Assembly: GCF_028858725.1 (NCBI RefSeq)
Contig: NC_084769.1
Location: forward strand, 129,001 to 193,000
Direction of reading: 5' to 3'
DNA: 64,000 nt
Source of the DNA: Colius striatus
Lineage: Eukaryota; Chordata; Aves; Coliiformes; Coliidae
Shown here: positions 21,440 to 31,529 of the stretch, one piece after another
How the letters are laid out: every line of letters begins with the position of its first letter
Numbering within the stretch: position 1 is the stretch's first letter
Made by a program: the position numbers and the translations under genes
Notes under the pieces: model-generated
Told to the model about the DNA's origin: nothing
The model's database searches: none
Seen by the model: the letters and a program-made list of their open reading frames with translations, nothing else

Positions 21440-22200
21440 CGCTGCGGGGCTGCGAAGGGAGGGTGAGGAAGAAGAGGAGGAGGAAGGCAACGTCTGCTGG
21501 GATAAACCATCATTAACCCCTTCCCACAATTAACTCCGTGTGCTCCTAATTAACCTCCAACCCTCCTAATTAACCTCCAGCCCCCCTAACTAACCCCCAG
21601 TGTCCCCATGATTAACCCACTTGGAACAACTGCGGTTCTAAGGGAGGGTGAGGAAGAAGAAAATGAGGAGGAGGAAGGCAACGTCTGCTGGGATAAACCA
21701 TCATTAACCCCTTCCCTGAATTAACTCCCTGTGCTCCTAATTAACCTCCAATCCCCCTAATTAACCTCCAACGCCCCTAACTAACCCCCAGTCCCCCCAT
21801 GGTTAACCCCCTCAAAACAACCACTGCGATTCTAAGGGAGGGTGAGGAAGAAGAAGATGAGAAAGGCAACGTCTGCTGGGATAACCCCTTCCCACAATTA
21901 ACCCCCAGTGCTCTTAATTAACCCCAACCCTCCTAATTAACCTCCAACCCTCAGTCCTCTCATGATTAAACCTGCTCAGAACAACCACTGCTAAGGGAGT
22001 GAGGAAGAGGAAGGTGATACCTGCCAGGATGGACCCTAAGTAACCCCACTAATCAACCCCTAAACCTCCTAATTAACTTCCACCCTCCTAATTAACCCCA
22101 ACCCTCCTAACTAACCCCCAATTCTCCATAATGAACCCTCCCATAGAGGCTGCCAGGGTTCAGCTCCAGGTGAGTGAGGAAGGCAACGTTAATTAATCTC
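21440..22200. repeat. Tandem degenerate copies of the C8orf82 intron/exon junction
   Basis: Five degenerate units of about 160-200 bp follow the real acceptor at 21338. Each carries GTGAGGAAG...GGCAACGTCTGCTGGGAT-like sequence and a CATTAACCC/CTAATTAACC tail, near 21455-21510, 21640-21700, 21840-21890, 21990-22040 and 22160-22195. They copy the first exon bases plus the acceptor. The first three keep CAGCAG|ACGTTGCC on minus. Confidence 0.8.
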
Positions 22201-22302
22201 ACACCCTCGTTAATTAACCCTCCCCTAATTAACACCGGAGAAAGGGGGGGTGTTCCTTAATGGGAAAGCGATTTGAAGGGGCTGAGGGAGGTTTGGGGGA
22301 CC

Positions 22303-22329
22303 GGGGGGGGGGGGGGGGGGGGGGGGGGG
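22303..22329 (+). repeat. 27-base G homopolymer
   Basis: An uninterrupted run of 27 G after GGGGGACC, within C8orf82 intron 2. Its exact length is likely unreliable in sequence data. The flanking 22330-22560 is unique-looking, AT-richer DNA with no coding signal. Confidence 0.9.
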
Positions 22330-22569
22330 TGAGTAGGGATCAGTGTTACCAAGTGCCTGGGAGCAGTTAAGGGCAGGAAGTGGTTAATTAAGGCGGTGAT
22401 TAATATGCAAATTAGGTTGAGAGGAGGATGTTTTGGCACCTACAAAGGCAATGAAGGGGATGAGAGTATCTTCTCCCCACTCCACAGCCCCCCCAATACA
22501 GATGAGACCCCAAATAAAGATGAGTCTCTAATTAAAGACCCTAATTAAGGCTAAAACGCTACTGAATGG

Positions 22570-23025
22570 TGATGGGGAGGAGGGATTTTGGGGTGATTTG
22601 GTTTTTTGGAGGGGTTCTGAGGAGATTTGGGGGGGTTGGGGGGATTTTGATTGCTTTTGGAGAGAGTTGGAGGGGATTTGGGGTTTTTTGGGGGGGATTT
22701 GGGGGGTTTGGGTGGATTTTGACATTTTTGGGGGGGTTGGAGAGAATTTGGGGGCTTTTTGGGGGGGATTTGGGAGGTTTTGGGATGCTCTGGGGGGATT
22801 TGAGGGGGATTGTTGGGATTTGGGGGCTTTTGAGGTCGGGGGGAGTTGGGGTTTGGTTTTTTGGGGGGATTTGGGAGGCTTATTTGTGGGGGTTTTAGGG
22901 TGGGATTTGGGTCTTTGGAAGGGGTCAGAGAGGATCTGGGGGATAATTTTGGGAGGATTTTGGTTTTTGGGGGCATTTTGAGGGGTCATTTTTGAGGGGG
23001 AGGATTTGGGGGGCTTTTGGGGGGA
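22570..23025 (+). repeat. TTTTGGGGGGATTTGGGG-type simple satellite
   Basis: Irregular G/T-rich repeats (GGGGGGATTTGGGGGTTTT) of roughly 15-25 bp inside C8orf82 intron 2. The open frames on both strands (for example MGGFWG-like or PPKPPQ-like) are repeat translations. Confidence 0.88.
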
Positions 23026-23034
23026 TCCCAGTAC

Positions 23035-23083
23035 CTTTGAAGCAAGTGATGAAGTTCTTCACTTTGGTGTCATCCAGGAAAAG
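23035..23083 (-). CDS. C8orf82: C8orf82 internal exon
   Basis: A 49-bp minus-strand exon between a TTTTTTTCTGCAG acceptor and a GTACTG donor. It encodes LFLDDTKVKNFITCFK plus one base of the next codon; human has LFLDDSKMKNFITCFKD. The phase fits exactly with the exon ending at 21337, giving ...FITCFKDVTFLTFF. The preceding exon, expected to encode the N-terminus and a YYVDHQGQ-like segment, was not found to the right, where only tandem arrays occur. It may be lost, very diverged or unassembled. Confidence 0.9.
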
Positions 23084-23119
23084 CTGCAGAAAAAAAGGGG
23101 AAAAGCCTCAAAATCCCAA

Positions 23120-23750
23120 AGCAGGTGCAAGGGCCAAATGGGATCTGGCTGGGATCCATCCAGGGGCCATCTGGGATCCATCCAGGGGCCATCCAGGCTC
23201 TGCCCTGGGTCCATTTACAGTCTTTTCATGGGGGTTTTGTCCAGGATCCGTTTTGTCTCTGGGCTGGGATCCATCCAGGTTGTGTCCTGGGTCCATTTAG
23301 AGCCTTTTGGGGAGGGGGGGGTTTGTCTGGGATCCATCCAGGCTCTGCCCTGGGTCCATTTAGGGCCTTTTTGGGGGGGTTTTGTCCAGGATCTGTTTTG
23401 TCTCTGGGCTGGGATCCATCCAGGTTGTGTCCTGGGTCCATTTAGGGTCTTTTTGGGGGGGGGTTGTCCAGGATCTGTTTTGTCTCTGGGCTGGGATCCA
23501 TCCAGGCTGTATCCTGGGTCTATTCAGAGCCTTTTGGGGAGGGGGAGGTTGCCTGGGATCCATTTGGGATCCATCCAGCCTCTGCTCTGGGTCCATTTAG
23601 GTCTTTTTGGGGGAGACTGTCCAGGATCTGTTTGGGTTCTGTGCTGGGATCCGGTTGGGATCCATCCGGCATCCATCCAGCCTCTGTCCTGGGTCCGTTG
23701 AGGTCTTTTTTTTGGGGGGTTCTGCCCAGGATCCATTGGGGATCCTCTCG
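23120..23750 (+). repeat. 82-bp minisatellite
   Basis: About seven units near 82 bp, each with GGCTGGGATCCATCCAGG, CCTGGGTCCATTTAG and a GTCTTTTTGGGGGG tract followed by TGTCCAGGATC. No gene is seen. Confidence 0.92.
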
Positions 23751-24170
23751 GATCCTTACAGACACCCCTTTAACCCTATAGACACCCACATATATCCCTA
23801 GAGACATCCCATAACCCTACTGACACTCATACAGACACCCCCTTAACCCTATAGACACCCACATATATCCCTACAGACACCCCCATAACCCTACTGACAC
23901 TCCTACGTACCCCTAGAGACACCCCCATAACCTTACAGACACCTCCTTAACCCTATAGACACCCCCATAGATCCCTATAGGCATCCCCCATAACCATATA
24001 GGCACCCACATATATCCCTATAGACACCCCCATAACCCTACTGACACACACACACGTATCCCTATAGACACACACATGACCATACAGACACCCCCATAAC
24101 TCTGTAGGCACCCACATATATCCCTATAGGCATCCCCGAAGCCTATAGACACCATATATATCCCCCCATA
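23750..24170 (+). repeat. CCCATAACCCTATAGACAC minisatellite
   Basis: Degenerate units of about 20-42 bp (AGACACCCCCATAACCCTA, CACCCACATATATCCCTATAG). The CCCTA cores are coincidental, not canonical telomere repeats. Confidence 0.88.
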
Positions 24171-24745
24171 GCCTTCTCATAGCCCCTATAGCCTCCTCAT
24201 AGCCCCCCATAGCCTTCTCATAGTCCCTATAGCCCCTTCATAGCCCCCCATAGCCTTCTCATAGTCCCTATAGCCCCTTCATAGCCCCCCACAGCCTTCT
24301 CATAGTCCCTATAGCCCCTTCATAGCCCCCCATAGCCCCTATAGCCCCCATAGCATCCTCATAGCCCCTATAGCCCCCTCATAGCCCCCCATAGTCTCTT
24401 CATAGCCCCTATAAACCCCTCATAGCTCCCATAGCCCCCATAGCATCCTCATAGCCCCTATAGCCCATATAGCCCCCCATAGCCCATATAGCCCCTTCAT
24501 ATCCCCTATAACCCCTTCATAGCCCCTATAGCCCCCCATAGCCTCCTTATAGCCCATAGCCCCCCATAGCCTCCTCATATCCCCCTCATAGCCCCCCATA
24601 GACCCTTCATAGCCCCCCATAGCCTCCTCATAGCCTCCATAGTATCTTGGTAGCCCCCCATAGCCTCAGCATAGCCCCTACAGCCCCTCATAGCCCCCTT
24701 ATAGCCCATATAGCCCCCCATAGCCCATATAGCCCCCCGTAGCCC
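24170..24745 (+). repeat. CATAGCCCC minisatellite
   Basis: Short units such as CATAGCCCCCCATAGCCTCCT and TATAGCCCCTTCATAGCCCC, with a basic 10-bp CATAGCCCCY rhythm and longer combinations. It ends at CACTGACGGGCTCC, where unique DNA begins. Confidence 0.92.
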
Positions 24746-25180
24746 CCCACTGACGGGCTCCAGAGGGAACGAGCAGCACCAGCCAGACGCTTTTTATTCA
24801 CACGCCGTGGGGGGAGGGGCGGGGGGGTGGTGCCTCTGGACCCCTCCCCCCAATCTGGATCCCCCCCCCCCACGCCCCCGGCCCACGCGCGGGGAGGGTC
24901 CCACAGCCGCGGGGGTGGGGGGGCTCGGGGAGATGCTCGGAGTCGGCTTCATAATAAATAAAAGGCTGAAACGGAAAAAAAGGGGGAAAAAGGGGAAAAA
25001 GAGAGAGGGGAAATACAAAAGCTGAGGGGGTGAAGGGTTAAATGGGAACAGAGGAAGTGGGGACCCCTCCCGGCCCTGGGGGACCCCCCCACACACCGGT
25101 GTCACCCCCCACTCTCCCCCTGTGCCCCCTCCCCCCCCACGCCTGGCAGTGAGCAGAGCTGGGAGGTAGCGCTGGGGGTC
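24745..25180. other. Unassigned unique segment, probably 3' UTR of a minus-strand gene
   Basis: Non-repetitive and GC-rich, with an A-rich tract at 24953-25020. On minus it reads as a plausible 3' UTR leading to the poly(A) signal at 24798. On plus, overlapping AATAAATAAA lies at 24953-24962. No recognisable coding exon. By human gene order LRRC24 or ARHGAP39 would be candidates, but nothing in the sequence identifies either. Confidence 0.35.
24793..24798 (-). terminator. Orphan poly(A) signal AATAAA (minus)
   Basis: On minus the context reads GTGTGAATAAAAAGCGTCTG, followed by GGCTGGTGCTGC. This is a canonical hexamer with a GU-rich downstream element. It marks the end of a minus-strand transcript whose coding part was not found. 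Confidence 0.6.
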
Positions 25181-25690
25181 CCCCCACCCCGGGACCCCCC
25201 TCACCCTGTGACATCCACCTCGGGGACCCCCTGCGCCTTGGGGACCCCCCCTCACCCTGGGGACACCCTGCGCCTTGGGGACCCCCCCACCTCGGTGACC
25301 CACCTTGAGGACCTCCCCTCCCCCTGGGGACACCCATCTTGGGGATCCCCTCTCACCCTGGGGACCCTCCCTCCCTACTTTGGGGACACCCCCACCTTAG
25401 TGACACCCACCTTGGGGACCCCCCCCACCTCAAGGACTCCCACTTTGGGGACGCCTCCCTTCACTTTGGGGACCCCTCACCTTAAGGACACCCTCCCATT
25501 CAGTGACCCCCCCCCCCCCTTCCACCTTGGAGACATCCCCCTCAACTTTGGGGACCCTTCCCACCTTAAGAACTCCCACTTTGGGGACCCCTCCCCTGGG
25601 GACACCCACCACTTTGGGGACCCCCTTCCTTGTGACACCCACCTTGAAGACCCTCCACTTTGGGGACCCCCCCCCCTTCCCCTCCATGGC
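25180..25690 (+). repeat. CTTGGGGACACCCACC minisatellite
   Basis: Degenerate units of about 16-40 bp built from CTTTGGGGACCCC and TTGGGGACACCCACC. Frames on both strands are open but repeat-driven. Confidence 0.88.
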
Positions 25691-25905
25691 CCCCCCAACC
25701 CCGAGGAGAAATCAGCATCTGGATTGATAATTAGGGGCTTCTAATTAATAACTCTCTTTATACATCTCTGGACTCTGATGGGTGTCCTGTCCCACCCCAC
25801 CCCCTCCCCACCCATGGGTGCTCCTGGGGTGCCCCCCTCCCCTGTGGGTGCCCCCCACCCTCACCGTCCCATGTCACCCGAAGGCACTTGGGAAAAGCAT
25901 TATTC
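25690..25905. other. Unique spacer before the GPT pyrimidine array
   Basis: Contains an AT-rich patch (AATTAGGGGCTTCTAATTAA, CTCTTTATACATCTC; minus GTATAAAGAG resembles a TATA box) and then C-rich DNA. No exon, poly(A) site or known repeat was recognised. Confidence 0.4.
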
Positions 25906-27715
25906 TTCTCCTCTCACCATCCCCGTGTCCCCACACCATCCACTTCTCCCCTCACCATCCTCTTCTCCCCTCACCCCCCCCCGTCCCCTCACCAGCCCCA
26001 TGTCCCCTCAATATCCCCTTCTCCCCTCACCACCCCCGTGTCCCCTAACCATCCCGTTCTCCCCTCACCATCCCCTTATCCTCTCACCATACCGGTGTCG
26101 CCTCACCATCCCCTTCTACCCTCACCACCCCCGTGTCCCCTCACAATCCCATTCTCCCCTCAACATCCCCGTGTCCCCTCACCACCCCCGTGTCCCCTTA
26201 CCATCCCTTTCTCCCCTCACCATCCCCTCCTCCCCTCACCATCCCCGTGTCCACTCACCCCTCCCATGTCCCCTCACCACCTCCTGGTCCCCTCACCATC
26301 GCCTTTTCCCCTCACCACCCACGTGTCCCCTCACCCCCCCTGTGTCCCCTCACCGTCCCCGTGTCCCCTCACCTCCCCCATGTCCACTCACCGCCCCCGT
26401 GTCCCCTGACCCCCCCATGTATCCCCTCAGAAACCCCTTCTCCCATCACCACCCCCTTCTCCCCTCACCCTCCCCGTGTCCCATCACCACCCCCTTCTCT
26501 CGTCACCACCCCCGTGTCCCCTCACTCCCCCCGTGTCCCCTCACCACCCCCTTCTCCCCTCACCACCCCCCTATCCAATCACCCCCCCCGTGTCCCCTCA
26601 CCAGCCCCATGTCCCCTCAGCAACTCCTTCTCCCCTCACCCCCCCGTGTCCTCTCACCAGCCCCATGTCCCCTCAGCAACTCCCTCTCCCCTCACCACCC
26701 CCATGTCCCCTCACCGCCCCTGTATCCCTTCACCCCCCCCCGTGTCCTCTCAGAAACCTCTTCTCCCCTCACCACTCCCGTGTCCCCTAACAACCCCCGT
26801 GTCCCCTCACCGCCCCCGTGTCCCCTCAGAAACCTCTTCTCCCATCACCACCCCCTTCTCTCCTCACAACCCCCGTATCTCCTCACCCTCCCCGTGTCTT
26901 CTCACCTTCCCCTTCTCCCATCACCATCCCCTTCTCCCCTCACCATCCTGGTGTCCCCTCACCATCCCCGTGTCCCCTCAACATCCCCATGTCCCCTCAC
27001 CCCTGCCGTGTCCCCTCAACCCCCCGTATCCCCTCACCACCCCCGTGTCCCCTGACCATCCCCTTCTCCCCTCACCACCCCTTTCTCCCCTCACCATCCC
27101 AATGTCACCTCACCACCCCCTTCTCCTATCACCAACCCCTTATCCCCTCACCCCCCCGTGTCCCCTCACCGTCGCCATGTCCCCTCACCCCCCCCGTATC
27201 CCCTCACCAGCCCCTTCTCCCCTCACCACCCCCTTGTCCCCCCACCACCCCTGTGTCCCCTCACCGTCGCCGTGCCCCCTCACCATCCCCATGTTCCCTC
27301 ACCCCCCCCATATCCCCTCAGAAACCCCTTCTCCCCTCACCACTCCCGTGTCCCCTCACCACTCCCGTGTCCCCTCACCGTCCCCGTGTCCCCTCACCGT
27401 CCCATTCTCCCCTCACCGTTCCCTTCTCCCCTCACCGTCGCGTGCCCCCTCACCATCCCCATGTCCCCTCACCAGCCCCTTCTCCCGTCACCACCCCCGT
27501 ATCCCATCACCAGCCCCTTCTCCCCTCACCAGCCCCATGTCCCCTCACCAGCCCCGTCTCCCCTCACCATCCCTATGCCCACACTGTTCCCCACACCATC
27601 CCTGTGCCCACATCGTGTCCCCTCACCGTCCCTGTGCCCTCACCATTGTGTCCTCTCACCATCCCATTCTCCCCGCACCATCCCCTTCTCCCCTCACCAT
27701 CCCCGTGTCCCCCCT
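25905..27715 (+). repeat. CCCCTCACCATCCCCGTGT pyrimidine array upstream of GPT exon copy 1
   Basis: About 95 units of 19 bp with variants (CACCACCCC, CTTCTC, TGTCCC). The plus strand is almost free of A/G runs, so the array acts as a 1.8-kb extension of the polypyrimidine side of the GPT exon acceptor. Frames translate to [10 protein letters not shown]-type proline/serine repeats, not protein. Confidence 0.95.
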
Positions 27716-27769
27716 CATCGTGTCCGCAGCCCCCCGTCGCCCTCCATCATGCCATGCCTGTGCCCTCAG

Positions 27770-28013
27770 ACAATCCTGAAGCTGCTGGTGACGGGCTGGG
27801 CGCCCTCTCGCACGCGGGTGCTGATGCCCATCCTGCAGTACCCGCTGTACTCGGCCACCATCGCCGAGCTGGGGGCCGTGCAGCTCGGCTACTACCTGGA
27901 CGACGAACGCTGCTGGGCACTGGCGCTGAGTGAGCTGCGGCGGGCGCTGGCCGAGGGCCGCCGGCACTGCTGCCCACGGGTGCTGTGCATCATCAACTCC
28001 GGCAGCCCCACCA
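27770..28013 (+). CDS. GPT: GPT exon copy 1, with altered PLP-binding motif
   Basis: A 244-bp exon from a TGCCCTCAG acceptor to a GT at 28014. It encodes [20 protein letters not shown], then [20 protein letters not shown] and LDDERCWAL, matching alanine aminotransferase ahead of the segment at 5154/51473. In this copy the NPGNPTG motif is NSGSPT, and the last base A instead of G would turn the final Gly into Arg when joined to the next exon. The second Asn of this motif contacts the PLP 3'-oxygen in fold-type I aminotransferases, so a protein using this exon is probably inactive. Both splice sites look usable, though the donor context ACCA/GTACCC is weakened. Confidence 0.9.
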
Positions 28014-28024
28014 GTACCCTGCGG

Positions 28025-29590
28025 CACCAAGGGCTGGGACGGGACCCCAGGAGTGGGATGGATCCCCAGGGGTGGGATGGGATGGGACCCCAGGGGTGGG
28101 ATGGGATGGGACCCCAGGGGTGGGATGGGATGGAATGGGATGAGATGGGACTGGATGGGACCCCAGGGGTGGGATGAGATGGGACCCCAGGGGTGGGACC
28201 TCAGGGGTGGGATGGGATAGGACTACGATGGGACTCCAGGGGTGGGATAGCACTGGGATGGGACCCTGAGGTTGGGATGGGACCCCAGGGATGGGACTTC
28301 ACGGGTGGGATGGGACCCCAGGGTTGGGATGGGACTGGATGGCACCCCAGGGGTGGGATGGGATGGGATAGGACTGGATGGGACCCCAGGGTTGGGATGG
28401 GACCCCAGGGGTGGGACCTCAGAGGTGGGATGGGATAGGACTGGGATGGGACTCCAGGGGTGGGATGACACTGGGATGGGACCCTGAGGTTGGGATGGGA
28501 CCCCAAGGATGGGAGTTCAGGGATGGGATGGGACCCCAGGATTGGGATGGGACTGGATGGGACCCCAGGGGTGGGATGGGACCCCAGGGTGGGATGGGAT
28601 GGAATGGGATGGGACCCCAGGGTTGGGATCGAATGGGATGGGATGGGACTTGATTGGACCCAAGGGTTGGGATGTGATGGGACCCCAGGGGTGGGACCTC
28701 AGATGTGGGATGGGATAGGACTGCGATGGGACTCCAGGGGTGGGATGAGACTGGGACGGGACCCCAGGGGTGGGAGCCAGGGGTGGGATGGGACCCGGAG
28801 GTTGGGATTGGACCCCAGGGATGGGAACTTAGGGGTGGGATGGGACCCCAGGGGTGGGATGGGATGGGACCCCAGGGGTGGGATGGGATGGGACCCCAGG
28901 GGTGGGATGGGATGGGACTGGATGGAACCTCAGGGTTGGGATAGGATGGGACCGAAGGGGTGGGATGGGATGGGTTGGGATGGGACCCTAGGGTTGGGAT
29001 GGGTCCCAAGGGGTGGGGTGGGATGGGACCCCAGGGGTGGGATGGGACCCCAGGGGTGGGATGGGATGGGACTGGATTGGACCCAGGGGTAGGATGGGAT
29101 GGGACCCCAGGGGTGGGATGAGTCCCCAGGGGTGAGGTAGGATGGGACCCCAGGGGTGGGATGGGACCCCAGGGGTGGGATGGGATGGGACCCCAGGGGT
29201 GGGATGAGTATCCAGGGGTGGGGTGGGATGGGACCCCAGGGGTGGGATGGGATGGGACCCCAGGGGTGGGATGGGACTTCAGGGGTGCTATGGGACCCCA
29301 ATGGTGGGATGGGATGGGACCCCAGGGTTGGGATTGGATGCGACCCCAGGGGTGGGATGAGTCCCCAGGGGTGGGATGGGATGGGACCCCAGGGGTGGGA
29401 TGGGACTGGATTGGACCCCAGGGGTGGGATGGGTCCCTAGGGATGGGATCGGACCCCAGGGGTGGGATGGGATGGGACTGGATGGGACCCTAGGGTTGGG
29501 ATGGGATGGCACCCCAGGGGTGGGACCTCAGGGGTGGGATGGCATAGGATTGGGATGGGACTGCAGGGGTGGGATGAGACTGGGATGGGA
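28025..29590 (+). repeat. GPT-intron G-rich minisatellite after exon copy 1
   Basis: The same GGGATGGGACCCCAGGGGT family as at 1-4640, starting within about 12 bp of the exon donor region (GGGCTGGGACGGGACCCC). It gives way at 29590 to a different array. Confidence 0.95.
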
Positions 29591-30195
29591 CCCTCATTGT
29601 TCCTGTGCCCACATCATGTCCCCTCACCATCCCTGTGCCCACATTGTCTTCCCTTATTTTCCCTGTGCCAACACTGTGCCCCTCACCATCCCTGTGCCCA
29701 CACCGTGTCCCACATCATCCTTGTGCGCACATCGTGTCCCACACCATCGCTGTGCCCACACCTTGTCCCACACCATCCCTATGACCACACCATGTCCGAC
29801 GCAGTCCCTGTGCCCACACCGTGTCCCCTCACCATCCCTGTACCCGGACACCATGTCCCCTCACCGTCCCTGTACCCACACCGTGTCCCCTCATTGTCCC
29901 TGTGCCCACACCGTGTCCCCCCACCTTACCTATGCCCACACTGTGTCCCCTCACCATCCATGTGCCCACACCATGTCCCCTCATGATCCCTGTGCTGACA
30001 CCATGTCCCTCACCATCCCTGTGCCCACACTGTGTCCCCACACCGTCCCTATGCCCACACAATGTCCCCTCATTGTCCATGTACAGTGTCCCACACCATC
30101 CCTGTGCTCACACCGTGCTCCACACCATCCCTGTGCCCATACCATGTCCCCTCACCATCCCTGTGCCCACACTGTGCCCCTCACAATCCCTGTGC
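29590..30195 (+). repeat. 30-bp TCCCTGTGCCCACACCGTG array
   Basis: About 20 units of some 30 bp (CCCTGTGCCCACACCGTGTC plus CCCTCACCAT). The junction GGGACCCTCATTGTTCCTGTG with the G-rich array recurs exactly at 39050, marking a duplicated unit. Confidence 0.93.
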
Positions 30196-31215
30196 CCACA
30201 CCTTTGTGTCCTCTCACTATCCCCTTGTCCCCTAACCATCCCCGTGTCCCCTCACCACCCCGTTCTCCCCTCACCATCCCCATCTCCCCTCACCAACCCC
30301 CGTGTCCCCTCACCACCCGCTGTGTCCCCTCACCAGTCCCATGTCCCCTCACCATCCCTGTGCCCACACTGTACCCGTCACCATCCCATTGTCCCCTCAC
30401 CATCCCCGTGTCCATTCACCATCCCCGTGTCCATTCACCACCCCAGTGTCCCCTCACCATCCCAGTGTCCCCTCACCCCCGCCGTGTCCCCTCACCACCC
30501 CCTTCTCCCCTCACCATCCCAGTGTCCCCTCAACCCGCCGTGTCCCCTCACCAGCCCCGTGACCCCTCACGACCCCCGTGTCCCCTCACCTGCCAAATGT
30601 CCCCTCACCACCCCCTTGTCCCCTCACCTTCCCCTTCTCCCCTCACCACCCCCGTGTCCCCTCAACTGCCCCGTGGCCCCTCACGAGCCCCTTTTCCCCT
30701 CACCCCCCCCGTGTCCCCTCACCACCCCCATGTCCCCTCACCATCCCCTTCTCCCCTCACAACCCTTCTCCCCTCACCACCCCTGTGTCCCCTCACTATC
30801 CCCTACTCCCTTCACCGTCCCCGTGTCCCCTCACCCCCCCATGTCCCCTCACGCCCCCCGTGTCCCCTCACTAACCCATTTTCCCCTCACCACCCCTGTG
30901 TCCCCTCACCAACCCTTTTACCCTCACCACCCCCTGTCCCCTCACCAACCCCGTTTTCCCCTCACCATCCCTGTGTCCCCTCACCACCCCCTTCTCCCCT
31001 CCAAAACCCCCGTGTTCCCTCACCAGCCCCGTGTTCCCTCACCAGCCCCATGTTCCCTCACCAGCCCCGTGTTCCCTCACCAGCCCCATGTTCCCTCACC
31101 ATCTCGATGTCCCCTCATCTCCCCCGTGTCCCCTCCCCACCCCCTTCTCCCCTCCACAATCCCCGTGTCCCCTCACCATCACCTTCTCCCCTCACCATCC
31201 TCGTGTCCCCCCCCA
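30195..31215 (+). repeat. CCCCTCACCATCCCCGTGT pyrimidine array upstream of GPT exon copy 2
   Basis: About 1 kb of the 19-bp family, ending in the conserved exon-proximal flank (CCATCGTGTCCGCAGCC) shared by all three exon copies. Confidence 0.95.
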
Positions 31216-31267
31216 TCGTGTCCGCAGCCCCCCGTCACCCTCCATCATGCCATGCCAATGCCCTCAG

Positions 31268-31511
31268 ACAATCCTGAAGCTGCTGGTGACGGGCTGGGCG
31301 CCCTCTCGCACGCGGGTGCTGATGCCCATCCTGCAGTACCCGCTGTACTCGGCCACCATCGCCGAGCTGGGGGCCGTGCAGCTCGGCTACTACCTGGACG
31401 ACGAACGCTGCTGGGCACTGGCGCTGAGTGAGCTGCGGCGGGCGCTGGCCGAGGGCCGCCGGCACTGCTGCCCACGGGTGCTGTGCATCATCAACCCTGG
31501 CAACCCCACCG
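31268..31511 (+). CDS. GPT: GPT exon copy 2, the only intact copy
   Basis: 244 bp, with acceptor TGCCCTCAG and donor ACCG/GTACCC. The protein is the same as copy 1, except that it ends [10 protein letters not shown] with the standard NPxNPTG cofactor motif, and its final G pairs with the GG of the exon at 51473 to make Gly. QYPLYSA and [11 protein letters not shown] are typical of animal alanine aminotransferases; LMPILQYPL has Leu where human GPT has Pro (PIPQYPL), and this is shared by all three copies. As the only copy with both a sound acceptor and the cofactor motif, it is the best candidate for the expressed exon. 244 is not a multiple of 3, so including two copies would break the frame. 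Confidence 0.92.
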
Positions 31512-31529
31512 GTACCCTGCAGCACCAAG

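Noticed and set aside
23750-24170. Interstitial telomere repeats (CCCTAA-like)
   Set aside because: CCCTA cores occur inside a longer degenerate unit with CAGACACCC. There is no run of CCCTAA; the GGGTTAGGGG in the 39-bp array is likewise isolated.
24794-25333. Minus-strand 179-codon frame as a coding exon
   Set aside because: It contains the presumed 3' UTR and low-complexity Gly/Pro stretches, and no recognisable domain or splice pattern.
26133-27779. Proline/serine-rich frame of 548 codons ending at the GPT acceptor
   Set aside because: It translates the CCCCTCACCATCCCCGTGT array and enters the exon out of the conserved frame.
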